From Branchiostoma floridae (lineage: Eukaryota > Chordata > Leptocardii > Amphioxiformes > Branchiostomatidae), in the NCBI RefSeq assembly GCF_000003815.2, contig NC_049982.1:16878974-16942973 (forward strand): 64,000 bases of DNA, given 5' to 3'. Within the stretch, counting starts at the first letter, position 1. The number at the start of each line of letters is the position of its first letter. The position numbers and the translations under genes are program-made. A model generated the notes under the pieces. It did not search any database. It had not been told where the DNA came from and saw nothing but the letters and a program-made list of their open reading frames with translations. Positions 1 to 10,550 of this stretch are shown here, piece by piece.

Positions 1-136
1 GAGCCTAAACCTCTGCTTGGAGAGTAGGTTATACCAGCTATATAAGATACAGATACACGTTGGTTTACCATGTATCAAAATCAATGTACATAAAAAAATT
101 TGCGGCCTATCAGACCAAAGAATCCTTGATCATACC

Positions 137-184
137 AAGGAGGCTATGTAACGTTAGAGAATGCATATTCTATATAACCTCCTT
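137..184. mobile_element. AAGG...CCTT micro-foldback, 48 bp
   Basis: Starts AAGGAGGCTATGT and ends ATATAACCTCCTT. Flanks GATCATACC and GATCAGAAA are partly alike. Just before it AAAGAATCCTT stands between TATCAGACC and GATCATACC, which looks like an earlier insertion at the same target. Confidence 0.6.
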
Positions 185-244
185 GATCAGAAAAATTGAA
201 CTTCCTTGGTTAGTCTAAAAAGGCACTCATTTGCGACCATGTGT

Positions 245-306
245 CGGTCTTGCCAATGCACTGGCGCCCAAACCAAAACAAACGCTATTGTCATGTAGAC
301 TCCCTG
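245..306 (+). repeat. GGCGCC-SOX module, copy 1
   Basis: GGCGCC at 263-268, then CAAACCAAAACAAACGC (17 nt) and TATTGTCAT, then GTAGACTCCC. The proximal arm has diverged (TTGCCAATGCACT). It shares a further 100 bp of flank with copies 6 and 8. Confidence 0.7.
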
Positions 307-439
307 GTCAGAACCGATCGGAAACGTTGTTTGTCGAACAATGGCATCATTACGACGTATTGTTTTATTTACGACGTATTGTTTTACCGTGAAGAAAGTA
401 TTTTTAGAAATAAGATGTTCCCGTCATCACAGAAGACGT

Positions 440-470
440 CGCTTACCTCGCTGGCGCGCGCCTGGAGCAA
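440..470 (+). repeat. Degenerate GGCGCC-SOX module, copy 1b
   Basis: GACGTCGCTTACCTCGCTGG followed by CGCGCGCC keeps the proximal arm (compare GACGTCGCTAGCCCCGCTGG), but the palindrome is mutated and the SOX-like half is lost. Confidence 0.5.
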
Positions 471-568
471 AAATTTCTTAGCAAACTGTATATTATTAAG
501 GTTCTCTAATTCTGGGAAAGGGAGTTTGACGTGGAAAGGACTTTCGGCCGCTCAAATTGCTTCAAGCA

Positions 569-865
569 ATACCAACACTCTCCCGCCCGCTACACAAACA
601 GATCGCTGCCCGCTACACAACAGAGGAGTCCAAAACTTTTTGTTTACTGACTTCTCACCACCTCCAATGGGACAACAATGGTTAACAAGGTGTGAAGAAC
701 GGGAGGATTCCCCAATTAGACATGATTATTGGGGCTTTTTACCTGGAGGTGATATTTGTCCACTGGCGACAGCAGTCTTGCACTTGCGCTTCATTGACTA
801 TTGAGATGTTAACAGAACTAATTAGCGTAACGTTACATATAGCATATGTCAGGGTTGAAGCAATG
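569..865 (-). repeat. 270-bp dispersed repeat, copy A
   Basis: Inverse of the copies at 2258 and 3885. Shared landmarks are the CACTCTCCCGCCCGC region, TTACTGACTTCTCACCACCT and CTGGAGGTGATATTTGTCCA. No coding capacity; the short frames are chance. The match to 3885-4238 extends into ACTAATTAG and TCAGGGTTGAAGCAA. Confidence 0.8.
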
Positions 866-1603
866 AAGTATCATTTTAACTTCCTTGGTTGAAGGAGGTT
901 GATTAAAGGAAACTTCAAAAAGAAATACACTATCCCCAAGAATGTCAACACGAAACTAAAGCTACTACTAGTATATCTTACAATTTTGACACAAGGACGG
1001 AAGATGTAGTCAGTACCTTGGACAGGTCTTATTTGTAAATGACTGCAACGCTCTCATTTCTCGGTAGGTGTCCTACAGGCACTACAGGTACGCGAGTGGC
1101 AATGTTGAGGGATTTCTTTGAGTTCTCTTTTTTCTTAGCATACATTTGTAAATGTCTGTTCGTCTTCCTTCTTGCTACTTGCCATGTATTTATTATGTTG
1201 CTTATACATTTTCATTCCTTTAAGAATTTGAGTGACAGCTCCCCTCAGTGGATGGACGTTTGCGCACCGAAAGCCATGATGCCAGAACAAGGTTACTCTT
1301 TCAGAATTTGAGACTTAAACCAAGGACGTCCTTTCTTAAACCATGAGCTTTTCCATCTTTGTAAAATCTCCTTGCTTAATTTTAAACCAGGAAAAGTGTA
1401 CTTGTAAGTGTAAAGAAGTTATTCTTCATACCCATACTATACAAAACTAGACCAAATACATGAAGCTATATTATGCCCTTGGTTAACGAAGATTTAGAGG
1501 TAGCTTTTAGACTAGAGTAGACACATGTTGTATTGTTCTACACTATTTGTCCGTCCACTTACATATTGCATGTACCAGCAATAGTTTGCAATAAGCTAAA
1601 TTA

Positions 1604-1777
1604 TAATCTCCAAGCAGATCCTACAATGGCATAAGATAGTACCAAACTGGCCAAAGACTGTAGTCAGCCAAAAGGTGTCCATTTGCCCCGGTAGCGAAAC
1701 ACACTCCTAAGCCGGCTTCAGTCCTCTGCCAGCTTTTGATACTATCTTATGCTACCATAGGATCTGCTTGGAGATTA
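1604..1777. mobile_element. MITE with TAATCTCCAAGCAGATC ends, copy 1
   Basis: Inverted ends TAATCTCCAAGCAGATCCTA and TAGGATCTGCTTGGAGATTA. Flanking 9-mers GCTAAATTA and GCTAAATCA differ at one base. Confidence 0.8.
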
Positions 1778-1796
1778 GCTAAATCATTCTATATGT

Positions 1797-1867
1797 CATC
1801 AAAGCTCAGACGTCGCTAGCCCCGCTGGCGCCGGAATCAAAACAAGTTCATTGTCATTTATGACTCC
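1797..1867 (+). repeat. GGCGCC-SOX module, copy 2
   Basis: CATCAAAG, CAGACGTC, GCTAGCCCCGCT, GGCGCC (1826-1831), 16-nt linker with AATCAAAACAA, CATTGTCAT (1848-1856), TTATGACTCCC. It is the outer end of the left arm of the 1786-3114 foldback. Confidence 0.8.
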
Positions 1868-2140
1868 CACAGAGATTGGTAAACTGGTAACAATTCAGCC
1901 TGTTTCACGGAGGATCGAGTGAAAATACAATTATCACAGATCGTTATATCGTCAGCAGGTCCGATGACACCGTCCAACAGTAGAAACAAGATAGGAAGTT
2001 TTAATACCACCCTGGAACTAGTCTTGGGCTAAAACTTGTAAAGGCGACAGGAAAGTGCGAGGCGACAGGAAGTATCAGAAAAAAGTAGCTTGTTATCTGT
2101 TTTGATTTTAGTAACAGAAACTCTAGTCACACATCAGACC

Positions 2141-2149
2141 AAGGAGGTT
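2141..2149. mobile_element. Solo arm AAGGAGGTT with 9-bp flank duplication
   Basis: CATCAGACC / AAGGAGGTT / GATCAGACT: only one arm of the micro-foldback, flanked by near-identical 9-mers. It could be an excision footprint. Confidence 0.55.
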
Positions 2150-2257
2150 GATCAGACTGATATACTTCCAACTTAACAAACTCACACATGTGATTCATTT
2201 GCGCTATTTTAGGTCCAGATCGGTATGCGACGAACAAACGGTCTAATAATTAGTCGA

Positions 2258-2523
2258 TTGACAAGTGCAAGACTGCTGTCGCCAGTGGACAAATATCACC
2301 TCCAGGTAAAAAGACCCAACAATTGTGTATAATTAGGCAATCTTCACACCTTGTTCACTATTGTTGTCCCGTTGGAGGTGGTGAGAAGTCAGTAAACAGA
2401 GTTGTTGGACTTCTCTATTGTGTAGCAGGCAGCGATCTGTTTGTGTGGCGGGCGGGAGAGTGTTGGTTTTAGACGGAAATACTCGTCTTGGAGTGTTTGT
2501 AGAGTTGGCAGTAAACCAGTGTG
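2258..2523 (+). repeat. 270-bp dispersed repeat, copy B
   Basis: Same family (GTGCAAGACTGCTGTCGCCA start), placed in the spacer of the 1786-3114 foldback. A second GTTTGAACATGTTTGTAAAG segment follows at about 2605. Confidence 0.8.
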
Positions 2524-2680
2524 GTGTGTGATTAGATGTTGTAAACTTGTAGAAAAAGACGAGTTAACTTGCTTGGGAGTGTTTACTCTGCACGGAATTA
2601 CATGTTTGAACATGTTTGTAAAGTTGGAAGTATATCAGTCTGTACAAGGAGGTTAAAGAATCACTGGTCTGTATCTGATC

Positions 2681-2702
2681 AAGGAGCTTTCGTCAACTCC
2701 TT
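2681..2702. mobile_element. AAGG...CCTT micro-foldback, 22 bp
   Basis: AAGGAGCTTTCGTCAACTCC + TT between TATCTGATC and GATCTGATG (seven of nine bases repeated). Confidence 0.65.
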
Positions 2703-3030
2703 GATCTGATGTGTTATTATGTATCACCAAATTTGAGATAAGTATAGAGTTGCCTTTTTCGTGAAAGATACTCGTTTCTGTTACTAACATCAAAACAGAT
2801 AACAAGCTACTTTTTTCTGATACTTCCTGTCGCCTCGCACTTTCCTGTCTGTCGCCTTTACAAGTTGTAGCCCAAGACTAGTTCCAGGGTGGTATCAAGA
2901 CTTCCTATCTTGTTTCTACTGTTGGACGGTGTCATCGGACCTGCTGACGATATAACGATCTGTGATAATTGTATTTTCACTCGATCCTCCGTGAAACAGG
3001 CTGAATTGTTACCAGTTTACCAATCTCTGT

Positions 3031-3102
3031 GGGAGTCATAAATGACAATGAACTTGTTTTGATTCCGGCGCCAGCGGGGCTAGCGACGTCTGAGCTTTGA
3101 TG
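3031..3102 (-). repeat. GGCGCC-SOX module, copy 3
   Basis: Mirror image of copy 2 in the right arm of the foldback, with GGCGCC at 3067-3072. All sub-motifs and the 16-nt linker are kept. Confidence 0.8.
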
Positions 3103-3884
3103 ACATATAGAATAATACTACATGTAGTACTAGTACATGTCTTAACCCAGTAACCGCCATGCTTTGTCTCAGCTGAGCCTGAAGACTAACTTCGTTGCAA
3201 TAAGTAAGGTAAAATTTGGATTTTGACAAAAAAACGTACGATCCTCCAAGCAAGAAAAAGCTCCTTGCTCCAAGCAATGACAATGTTCTTGTTTAGAGAC
3301 AAGTCTCACTGACATCATGGCTTTCGACTCACGAATGGACTTGGCGGGGAAGCTGCACTGACCGTGAGAATCGCCCGATTATCCCGTCAAATACTACACT
3401 GCAGAATGAAACTGTGATTGTTAAGCTTAAATCGTTAACGAACAAACTAATGATGAATAAACAAATGAATGAGTGCATATCTTTGCCATACAACGGGTGA
3501 AGAACAAGTGATCTTGAGCTAGAGCTGATAAATGTAACAAGAGTGTTACTAGTAGCTTTTTTATGAAAGCTCCTTGGGCGAAGCAATGGCTCGAAGTAAT
3601 GAAAACGGCTCAATGATATAGATCAATGAAATCAATGCGACGAAGAAACACGAAAAAACGCTTACAAGTGAGACACAAATTCGTTGTAGTGACGCCCGTG
3701 TCCATTTCGAGCCAGTCGAGAAAAGAAAGTACTGCAGGCATTTGCGACTAATGCCTGTCCAAGGTGCTGACTAGACCTTTAAATAGTACATGTAGTAAAT
3801 TTTCCACGTGTAGAAGTTGGAAGACATGTTACTCTCCTTAGTGTCAACACTCCTAAAAATGTTATTTTCATTCTACAGTCTCTT

Positions 3885-4238
3885 TATCAACGTCCTTGCT
3901 TCAACCCTGACATATGCTGTATGTACACTAATTAGTTCTGTTTACATCTCAATAGTCAATGAAGCGCAAGTGCAAGACTGCTGTCGCCAGTGGACAAATA
4001 TCACCTCCAGGTAAAAGGACCCAATAATCATGTCTAATTGGGGAATCCTCCCGTTCTTCACACCTTGTTCACTATTGTTGTCCCATTGGAGGTGGTGAGA
4101 AGTCAGTAAACAGAGTTGTTGGACTTCTCTATTGTGCAGCAAGCAGCGATCTGTTTGTGTGGCGGGCGGGAGAGTGTTGGTTTTGGACGGAAATACTCGT
4201 GTTTGAGTGTTTGTAGAGTTGGAAATAAACCAATGCGC
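3885..4238 (+). repeat. 270-bp dispersed repeat, copy C
   Basis: Longest copy of the family; it shares its 5' extension (CTTCAACCCTGACATATGCT) with copy A. Confidence 0.8.
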
Positions 4239-4548
4239 CATGAGGGTAGAAGCTACGTTTGGCAGAAAAGAAAACTCAATGGCATCACTAAACTTGATTA
4301 CACCATGGAGGATAAGCTCCTTGTTTTAATACACTGTTGACGGAACTTCAAGTCTTTTACAAATGGGAACTAAACGAGCGTTGCTCTCAATAAAAGAATT
4401 AAAACAGGAAAGACTTTGTACATCTGATAAGACAAAGCTTGTCTATTTGTTCAAAGATTTGAAGGGCAGTATTACTACGTTTTACTACTTCAGATGTGTG
4501 CACTGGGATCCACTTTGTAAAGACGTGATGGAGAGTACGGCTTTGACC

Positions 4549-4584
4549 AAGGACGTTATACAATAGTTATATAACGTCCTTGTT
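4549..4584. mobile_element. AAGG...CCTT micro-foldback with GCTTTGACC duplication
   Basis: AAGGACGTTATA ... TATAACGTCCTT(GTT) flanked by GCTTTGACC on both sides (4540-4548, 4585-4593). A third GCTTTGACC follows after only AAG, as if an earlier insert had been excised. Confidence 0.75.
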
Positions 4585-4702
4585 GCTTTGACCAAGGCTT
4601 TGACCAAACAGGTATCACTCGCACTTTGTTTTGACAATGACGTGCTAAGCCATCATGATTGTATTGTTTCTGCTGATGTCGTGTGAAATGTGCTGAGCTC
4701 GG

Positions 4703-4762
4703 TGGGAGCCATGAATGACAATGACGTTGTTTTTGTTCGGGCGCCAACGGACCTAGCACCAT
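4703..4762 (-). repeat. GGCGCC-SOX module, copy 4
   Basis: GGGAGCCATGA, ATGACAATG, 16-nt linker, GGCGCC (4739-4744), then AACGGACCTAGCACC, a drifted proximal arm. Confidence 0.7.
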
Positions 4763-4802
4763 GTTCCCTGTAGACGGCCCAATAATACCTACCTCACATT
4801 TT

Positions 4803-4969
4803 CAAACCGGGGCCAGACCGGACAGATTTCGGGAACGAAAAATATGATACAAAAGAAATCAAAATAGATAAAGCGTAAAAAGTATTGGACATGAGTTGTG
4901 TATATTTCTAGGCATGCATATTTATTTTTCGTTTCCTAAAACTTGGAAGCCCGGCTTGGCCCCGGTTTG
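4803..4969. mobile_element. MITE with CAAACCGGGGCCA ends
   Basis: CAAACCGGGGCCA at 4803-4815 is the exact inverse of TGGCCCCGGTTTG at 4957-4969. The interior is AT-rich, and no clear target duplication is seen. Confidence 0.7.
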
Positions 4970-5114
4970 TAAATTGCACCCCAGCAGTAGCATAAGCAAA
5001 GACATACAGTGCCGACGTACACGCGCTTGATTTACAGTATTTGGGATATTGATCAATTGATTTATCTTATCAACGTCTCTGGCCATAATAGATTATTTTT
5101 TTATGGTATTCTAC

Positions 5115-5142
5115 AAGGAGGTTGAATAGGGCCAACCTCCTT
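5115..5142. mobile_element. AAGG...CCTT micro-foldback, 28 bp
   Basis: AAGGAGGTT ... AACCTCCTT with flanks GTATTCTAC and GAATTCTAT (seven of nine match). Confidence 0.7.
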
Positions 5143-5391
5143 GAATTCTATATACTAGTAATAGTAGTATGGCATACTGGTTTCCATCGTTTTCCTGGGT
5201 TACTTACCAGAACTAACATTAAATGCGTTACAATATTACCACATAATTTACTGCCGGATACTAATTTTTTAGTATTCCATAACTAGGCCTCCTCCTCATT
5301 TTCTGTATCAGGCGTATATCTGTAATGGCTATATTGTTTCTTTATGTAGGTGCGAAAGGAGCTGACTTGATACCAGTATTTAGATCTCCGC

Positions 5392-5463
5392 GGGAGTCAT
5401 GAATGACAATGAACTTGTTTTTCTTCAGGCGCCAGCGGGGCTAGCGACGTCTGCCCTCTGATG
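5392..5463 (-). repeat. GGCGCC-SOX module, copy 5
   Basis: GGGAGTCATGA, ATGACAATG, 16-nt linker, GGCGCC (5428-5433), AGCGGGGCTAGCGACGTCTG, CTCTGATG. A full-length copy. Confidence 0.8.
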
Positions 5464-5597
5464 ACGCTGGGTGTCTTTTCCAGCTCTTCCGCCCCATGAC
5501 AACACCTCCCCCGAGAAGCTGCGAGTTTTTCACAGTAAAACAATACGTCGTAATGACGACATTGTCCGACAACACTGTTCCCGATCGGTTCTGCCCA

Positions 5598-5668
5598 GGG
5601 AGCCCACATGACAATGGCGTTTGTTTTGGTTTGGGCGCCAGCGGGACTGGCATGTCTACTGTCTGATC
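5598..5668 (-). repeat. GGCGCC-SOX module, copy 6
   Basis: ATGACAATG, 17-nt linker with TTTGTTTTGGTTTG, GGCGCC (5634-5639), AGCGGGACTGGC, ATGTCTACTGTCTGATC. It lies 200 bp from copy 5 in the same orientation. Confidence 0.8.
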
Positions 5669-6831
5669 ATCGAGCAGTTTATAATACTACATTTGTACTT
5701 ATACTACTACATATTTTTTTGAGAATCTCTCTTAACCTGTAATCATATAACTGGTCGTTTCTTTCTAAGACCTAGAATTGAAATAACCATTCATTAAGAA
5801 AACGCAATATGATTTGTAAATTTTTAACGTTAGTTCCTTTTTGCGGAGCCATAAAACTCGCCTGACTCTCGCCCTTTCCTCCTCTTTCCCACGCGTTGAC
5901 ATGTTAATGTCAATACTTCACACCGGAGTGCATGTACCACGCGGCTTTCTCCAGAGATTTGCTGGATTTTTGCCCCGTACCATCGCCCGGGAGACCTTTG
6001 ATCGCTCTCCAGGCTGCTTCATATTTACAAAGACGAGCTAATCTCCCACGCTGTTGTCAATTGACATAATACATAATCCCAATTAGCCCCCGGCTGAAGG
6101 ACCTCCAAGTGTGGTCAAAGGCCATCTCGAGTGGCAGTACAGCGAGATAAAATCGGTAAAATCCTCATTTCTCACATCATTCAAGAGGTTTATGGCATCT
6201 TTGATGCGGTTGGTTATATCTATAGATAAATCTATTTGAAGCAATCATGAAATCCCATTAGATTCCCGGCATCGAATTCTATGGAAAATGTTTCAGCTAG
6301 ATTTGGCTGGCGGACAAAATGAAAACCCGACAAAATGGAAATACCGAGAAAAACGCCTACAAGACGTCAAAACTATCGGAAGCCTAACCTCTAAAAGCTC
6401 CTTGCCTCTGGTTAAAGTTTAGTCAGATGATAATTTTCTGAAAAATGAAGACGTCTATCATATTATATAAATTGGGTTTGTGTTGATCAATGATGTTTTA
6501 TCATAAAAGGGTGTTTTGTGTAGATAAAGGACATTCTATAAACTTTGATAAAGGGAATTACACTTTCCTATAACCTCCTTGTGTAGACGTAGAAAAGTCC
6601 ATCGTGGCTCCTCTATGGCGTGTCTTGACTTGTCCTGGGTCTGCGAACTGGTTAGTAATTGTTTTCCACATTGAAAACAAAAGGTTCCAAACTGCTCACA
6701 AAAAGACTCATCAATTTCCTGTGAATCAGATCTCCTGGCATCCTAATTGTGAGATTCACATAGTCGAACAATATGTCATAATTACACCTATTGTTTATGA
6801 ACGCTTGTCAATAAATTGTTCTGCGGTTCAC

Positions 6832-6897
6832 ACCACCAGGTGACAATGGTTGTTTTTCTTGTGGCGCCGGCGGGGCTAGCGAGAGCGGACTTTGTCG
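6832..6897 (-). repeat. GGCGCC-SOX module, copy 7
   Basis: GTGACAATG, a shorter 14-nt linker, GGCGCC (6863-6868), GGCGGGGCTAGCGAGAGCGG. The distal TCF-like part is lost or replaced by ACTTTGTCG. Confidence 0.7.
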
Positions 6898-7400
6898 CTT
6901 CTGTACAAGTACAAAGCCATGTTTATGAAGTTATAAGTAATGAGCTTGATTTATATGTAACTTCTACCTCTTAGCATTTCTTACGAGTAATAGTAATACG
7001 CGAGAGTGAGATACATTGATAACTTAACGACCCTCACCCAGTGAAAAAGTTTTTCATTCAAAATTTTATTGAACAGTATTCTGTGGTCTCGTCAATAAGT
7101 ACATGCACGCAGAGATTTGGCTCCGGCTGTTTTTATACGTGTTACATGCGGTTTTGTCGGACTTCCTATTTTGCACTGTTGTGTTTTGTCGATCATCATA
7201 ATTTCTATTTTGCAATTTCTTCAAGACGGCCGGGGAACAGTACAAAAAAAACTTAGAAGACCCGAGAAAATAGAGTGATGTGTACGTATATATTGGTCAT
7301 CGGTATCAGATCGTATAAACCTGCCGACACAAGTTTATACCTCAAAATCAAGGCACCGTAAAAACAACTTGAACTTTGAACAAAAACGCGCAAGTGACAT

Positions 7401-7468
7401 AAAACAGTAGACATGCCAGCCCCGTTGGCGCCCAAACCAAAACAAACGCCATTGTCATGTGGGCTCCC
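7401..7468 (+). repeat. GGCGCC-SOX module, copy 8
   Basis: CAGTAGACATGCCAGCCCCG, TT, GGCGCC (7427-7432), CAAACCAAAACAAACGC, CATTGTCAT, GTGGGCTCCC. The inverted relative of copy 6, including the flank up to about 7535. Confidence 0.8.
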
Positions 7469-7786
7469 TGGGCAGAACCGATCGGGAACAGTGTTGTCGG
7501 ACAATATCATCATTACGACGAATTGTTTTACTGTAAAAAAAAACTTTCGATCTTTGACTGAACACTGAAATGTGTTCGCTTACAGTGTACGTATCTTTTC
7601 GTACAAATTTCCGTACACTGATAGGACCAAACAACATCTAGCGAATACGGCAGTGAATAGGAACGAATATATACATCTATGATATAACGAGACATAAATA
7701 GGCGAAGTTTACAAATTTGTCTTGTTGTTTGACCCCCTGTGGATGAGGAAATCGATGTATTCAAAGACAAGTGATGGATGTACCGA

Positions 7787-7804
7787 CCACTGGCGCCAGC
7801 AGAC
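7787..7804 (-). promoter_or_regulatory. BMP-type SMAD motif GTCTGCTGGCGCCAG upstream of Vent copy A
   Basis: On the minus strand the sequence reads CAGTCTGCTGGCGCCAGTGG. A GTCTG SMAD half-site lies 2 bp from GGCGCC, the palindrome known in BMP-responsive elements of Id and vent-type genes (family knowledge). The same GTCTGCTGGCGCCAG lies at 15691-15702 upstream of copy B, and a tighter version lies upstream of the third homeobox gene. Confidence 0.6.
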
Positions 7805-7849
7805 TGGCACCTCACCCCCGTACCCCTGGCCGTGACCCGCCCACAGCTA

Positions 7850-8035
7850 CCGGCTCATTGGGCGCGTCAATAGGTGATAAACGCGCGGCTGTTCACACCG
7901 TTTGGCAAGTAATCGCCGCCGATGAGGCCTTTGTTTTAGGGCGGGTGAGCTATCGGCTGCACGGCGGGACACTGTCGCCTGAAGCACAACAAACCCGGCG
8001 GTGGGACATCGGGATGCGTCTGAGGGGGAGGGGCT
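7850..8035 (+). promoter_or_regulatory. Upstream block shared by both Vent copies (copy A side)
   Basis: This 186-bp non-coding block matches the reverse complement of 15443-15628 with about two mismatches that I can see. The sequence between it and the gene (8036-8424) has no evident match in copy B. It contains AACAAAGG (TCF/LEF-like, on the minus strand), GATTA (Otx/Gsc-like, on the minus strand), GTCTG (SMAD-like) and GC-rich stretches such as GGCGGGACA. It starts about 50 bp after a GTCTG-CT-GGCGCC motif (minus-strand reading, 7792-7802). The best reading is an enhancer duplicated with the gene and kept by selection or conversion. Confidence 0.75.
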
Positions 8036-8424
8036 TACCGGGTGGGGTAGCCCAGGAGGTGGACATAAATGACAAATGAGACATGAAGAAATTGTCGTTG
8101 GGAAAGAAAACAAACCATACATGGCACTTGGGAACTTTCTTTAATATATGGTTTCCCAATAAACAATATTCCTTCAATACATAACAAACATGAGGCCATG
8201 GTAGCGTCAAGACATTTTAATATCTTAAAACACATTTTTCTCTGCAAGCTGTATAAAAGTAGATTTTCTTGAAGCGGTACGTTGCTCTGAAGTTTCTCAT
8301 CACCACATGCTGAAATAATTAGCCATGTCTAGCTGGTACAACAATGTAAACAAAAGTGAGCCCAAAGCTGACCAATAGGAGCACGAGACAACTCATGAAT
8401 ACGCGAGTCACCGACACTGCGGGC

Positions 8425-8430
8425 TATAAA
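8425..8430 (+). promoter_or_regulatory. TATA box of Vent copy A
   Basis: TATAAA in the context GGGCTATAAAGCC, 66 nt upstream of the ATG. It predicts a transcription start near 8455-8460 and a 5' UTR of about 35-40 nt. Copy B has a TATA box at the matching distance. Confidence 0.75.
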
Positions 8431-8495
8431 GCCACCGTTTGTCTCTAGCAGATTCATTCTTACACTGACTCACGCACTGCTGTTAATCGTCGACC

Positions 8496-9335
8496 ATGGC
8501 CTCCTACAAACTGCCTTTCGCTCTATCAGTGGAAAACCTGATCGGATCAGCACCCGACGCCGTGCCGGACATGAGATCGTCCAGTCCCGAGAGTCTCCCG
8601 CTGAAGAAGCGCCATCTCCTGGTCGCCGCCGCGCCCCTGCCGAACTTGAGCGCCGTGACGCTGCGGAGTGACGGCGAGACGTCCGAGGACGAGGAGATCG
8701 ACGTTGTGTCGGAGTCGTCCTGCGACGACCTGCAGACCACAGACGCACCAGCCTCACCAGCTTCCAGCACGAGTTCAGACCGCTCCAGCCCAGCACCTTC
8801 CTGCGACGACAGCCCGTCCCCCTCCCCGGCAGGCCGCAAGGCACGCACGGCCTTCACCACGGAGCAGGTCATGGCCCTGGAGGAGCGTTTCCGCCTGCAG
8901 AAGTACCTGTCCGCCGCCGACCGGGAAACTCTGGCCAAGGCCACGGGACTGACCGACGAGCAGGTCAAGACGTGGTTCCAGAACCGCCGCATGAAGCTGA
9001 AGCGCCAGCAGCAAGACTTCGCCACCTTCCCGCTGCACGCCTCCGTCACCGTGCCCGGGATGCCCGGCTACTCCCCACAGCCCAACCCCTGGTACGACTC
9101 CGCGCACTTCGTCCCGTCCCTCGGCACCGCCGTCTGTGGTCTGCGGCCTCACATGCTGCCCCAGCCCGCCAACACCGTGACCACCAGCCGTGGGAGCAGA
9201 TACTCACCGTACCCGTCTGCCCGCGTGTCTCCGTCCGGCCGCAGCCACCACCAGATGACCAACATGTACATGTCTCCGTACCAGAACAACGTGGCAGGGG
9301 CGCACTACCACAACGTACCCGGTGTTTACATGTAA
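8496..9335 (+). CDS. Vent: Vent-family homeobox protein (copy A, single exon)
   Basis: A 279-residue open frame that looks complete in one exon. The homeodomain spans about residues 113-172 (starting GRKARTAF) and ends [15 protein letters not shown], with Thr47, Gln50 and Asn51; Thr47 with MKLKRQ is typical of Vent and Bar-type NKL homeodomains. Vent proteins are nuclear transcription factors, mostly repressors, acting in ventral mesoderm downstream of BMP signalling (family knowledge). An eh1-like Groucho-binding motif (FALSVENLI, residues 8-16) sits at the N-terminus, followed by an acidic Ser-rich stretch ([16 protein letters not shown]). The C-terminal half is rich in Pro, Ser and Tyr. 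The ATG has a good context (cgaccATGG) and lies 66 nt after a TATAAA box. It faces copy B at 13.9-14.9 kb, which is nearly identical from residue 89 to residue 275 but has an intron that is missing here. Codon use is strongly GC-rich at third positions. Confidence 0.93.
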   Translation: MASYKLPFALSVENLIGSAPDAVPDMRSSSPESLPLKKRHLLVAAAPLPNLSAVTLRSDGETSEDEEIDVVSESSCDDLQTTDAPASPASSTSSDRSSPAPSCDDSPSPSPAGRKARTAFTTEQVMALEERFRLQKYLSAADRETLAKATGLTDEQVKTWFQNRRMKLKRQQQDFATFPLHASVTVPGMPGYSPQPNPWYDSAHFVPSLGTAVCGLRPHMLPQPANTVTTSRGSRYSPYPSARVSPSGRSHHQMTNMYMSPYQNNVAGAHYHNVPGVYM

Positions 9336-9629
9336 ACATCAGAGACACTTGCAAAAGACTTATTTTTAGTTATTAGGCTCTTACAGGCTGCTGGATAGCC
9401 ATTACTATGGCAGCTGGATAGCCACTACTATGTGCAATATGTTCATCATTCTGTAAGAAATAATGTAAGCTACTAGTATATGTGCCGAAATATTCTATGC
9501 AGAGCTTGTTATGTTTGTAAGAAAAGTTTTGAGATTATAATATATTTTGTGGCTAAAAGAGAAACAACTTGACCAGATAACATATTTTTGTAAGGTCTTC
9601 AGTGATATCTTTGATATAACGAGAATAAA
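9336..9629 (+). terminator. 3' UTR of Vent copy A with poly(A) signal
   Basis: The stretch after the stop codon is AT-rich and non-coding, and holds a tandem GCTGGATAGCCA duplication near 9390-9425. The first AATAAA is at 9624-9629 (GAGAATAAATG), giving a 3' UTR of about 300 nt. Confidence 0.6.
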
Positions 9630-9975
9630 TGAAGTTAACTTGATATTTGCTTCTCTGGTACATTCTTTCCAGCATGTAGTATACTCAATAGCTATTGATA
9701 GGAAAGGTATGATATAACTTATAAGCAGGTAGTGTTGATTGTGAGTTCTACTCCAGAAAATTTCAGAATTAGGACATTCAGCACCTAGAACTTCGACGTA
9801 CACTTATATCCTATAAGTCAGTCTAACTGTACCTACCAGGGTGAGACAAAAAGTAATGTCATTGGATTTATAACAAGCTATTTTTTTCATCAAATTAGTT
9901 TAAATTCGACACATGCGTCAAGATACTTATCTTATTGAGACTCAATCTAAAAAATCTCAATAGGTTGTTCAGATC

Positions 9976-10004
9976 AAGGAGGTTAAGTGATTTTTAACCT
10001 CCTT
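9976..10004. mobile_element. AAGG...CCTT micro-foldback, 29 bp, perfect 9-bp TSD
   Basis: AAGGAGGTTAA ... TTAACCTCCTT, flanked on both sides by GTTCAGATC (9967-9975, 10005-10013). The clearest single copy. Confidence 0.85.
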
Positions 10005-10013
10005 GTTCAGATC

Positions 10014-10182
10014 TACTCTCAAACGCAGTCTAAGCAGACGTTGATGGGGAAAATCGCGACCTTTTTCTTGTATGTCATATTTTCCTATCACTAGTATCAG
10101 CTATCCCCACCAGCTGACAGAAACAGATGGCATGTAAGAAATGGGTAACGATTTTCCCCATCAACCTCTGCTTGGAAAGTAG
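10014..10182. mobile_element. MITE related to the TACTCTCC family
   Basis: Inverted ends around AAGCAGACGTTGATGGGGAA and TTCCCCATCAACCTCTGCTT, with TTCAGATC repeated outside. It abuts the 9976-10004 micro-foldback. Confidence 0.7.
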
Positions 10183-10550
10183 TTTCAGATCGAGTGAAGA
10201 TGACAACACCCTTGAACAGGGGCCAAAGTAGCTCTCACCAATGCCCCTTGCTCCCATGCAGTAATCCTTTTTGCAGATTTTATGGGGATGGATCGTGGCG
10301 GTGTCTTATTTCCAGGCAGAGGAAAGTTTCCGACTCCGTCTGTACTTCTTATCTAGTATGTCTTTCCAGCACTGCATTGTTCAAACCATCTACCCCCTTC
10401 TCTGCACTCTTTAAGCAGAGGTTAGGCTCCGGCTGTTTGTTTTCGCGTATTTGCGGAAAGGACAGAAGAGACTCGCAAGCTATAATAAGTATAATACGAC
10501 AAACTGGATACCAGGCTAGCAAAAGCTACCTGCCACCTTACCAGATCAGA

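Larger units (their letters stand above)
1786..3114. repeat. Large foldback with 330-bp arms
   Basis: 1786-2121 is the inverted copy of about 2769-3114 with few mismatches (for instance the TCAGCAGGTCCGATGACACC region and GCGACAGGAAGTATCAG). The 650-bp spacer contains a copy of the 270-bp dispersed repeat and two small AAGG...CCTT hairpins. Module copies 2 and 3 form the outer ends of the arms. Confidence 0.85.

Noticed and set aside
241-892. Frames of 187 and 66 aa at the window start
   Set aside because: They lie over a module copy and the 270-bp dispersed repeat, whose other copies are not open in the same frame.
8470-9376. Long open frames antisense to or out of frame with the Vent genes (up to 212 aa, also at 13824-14548)
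   Set aside because: They are shadows of GC-rich coding sequence. The homeodomain frame explains the region and the others lack domains.
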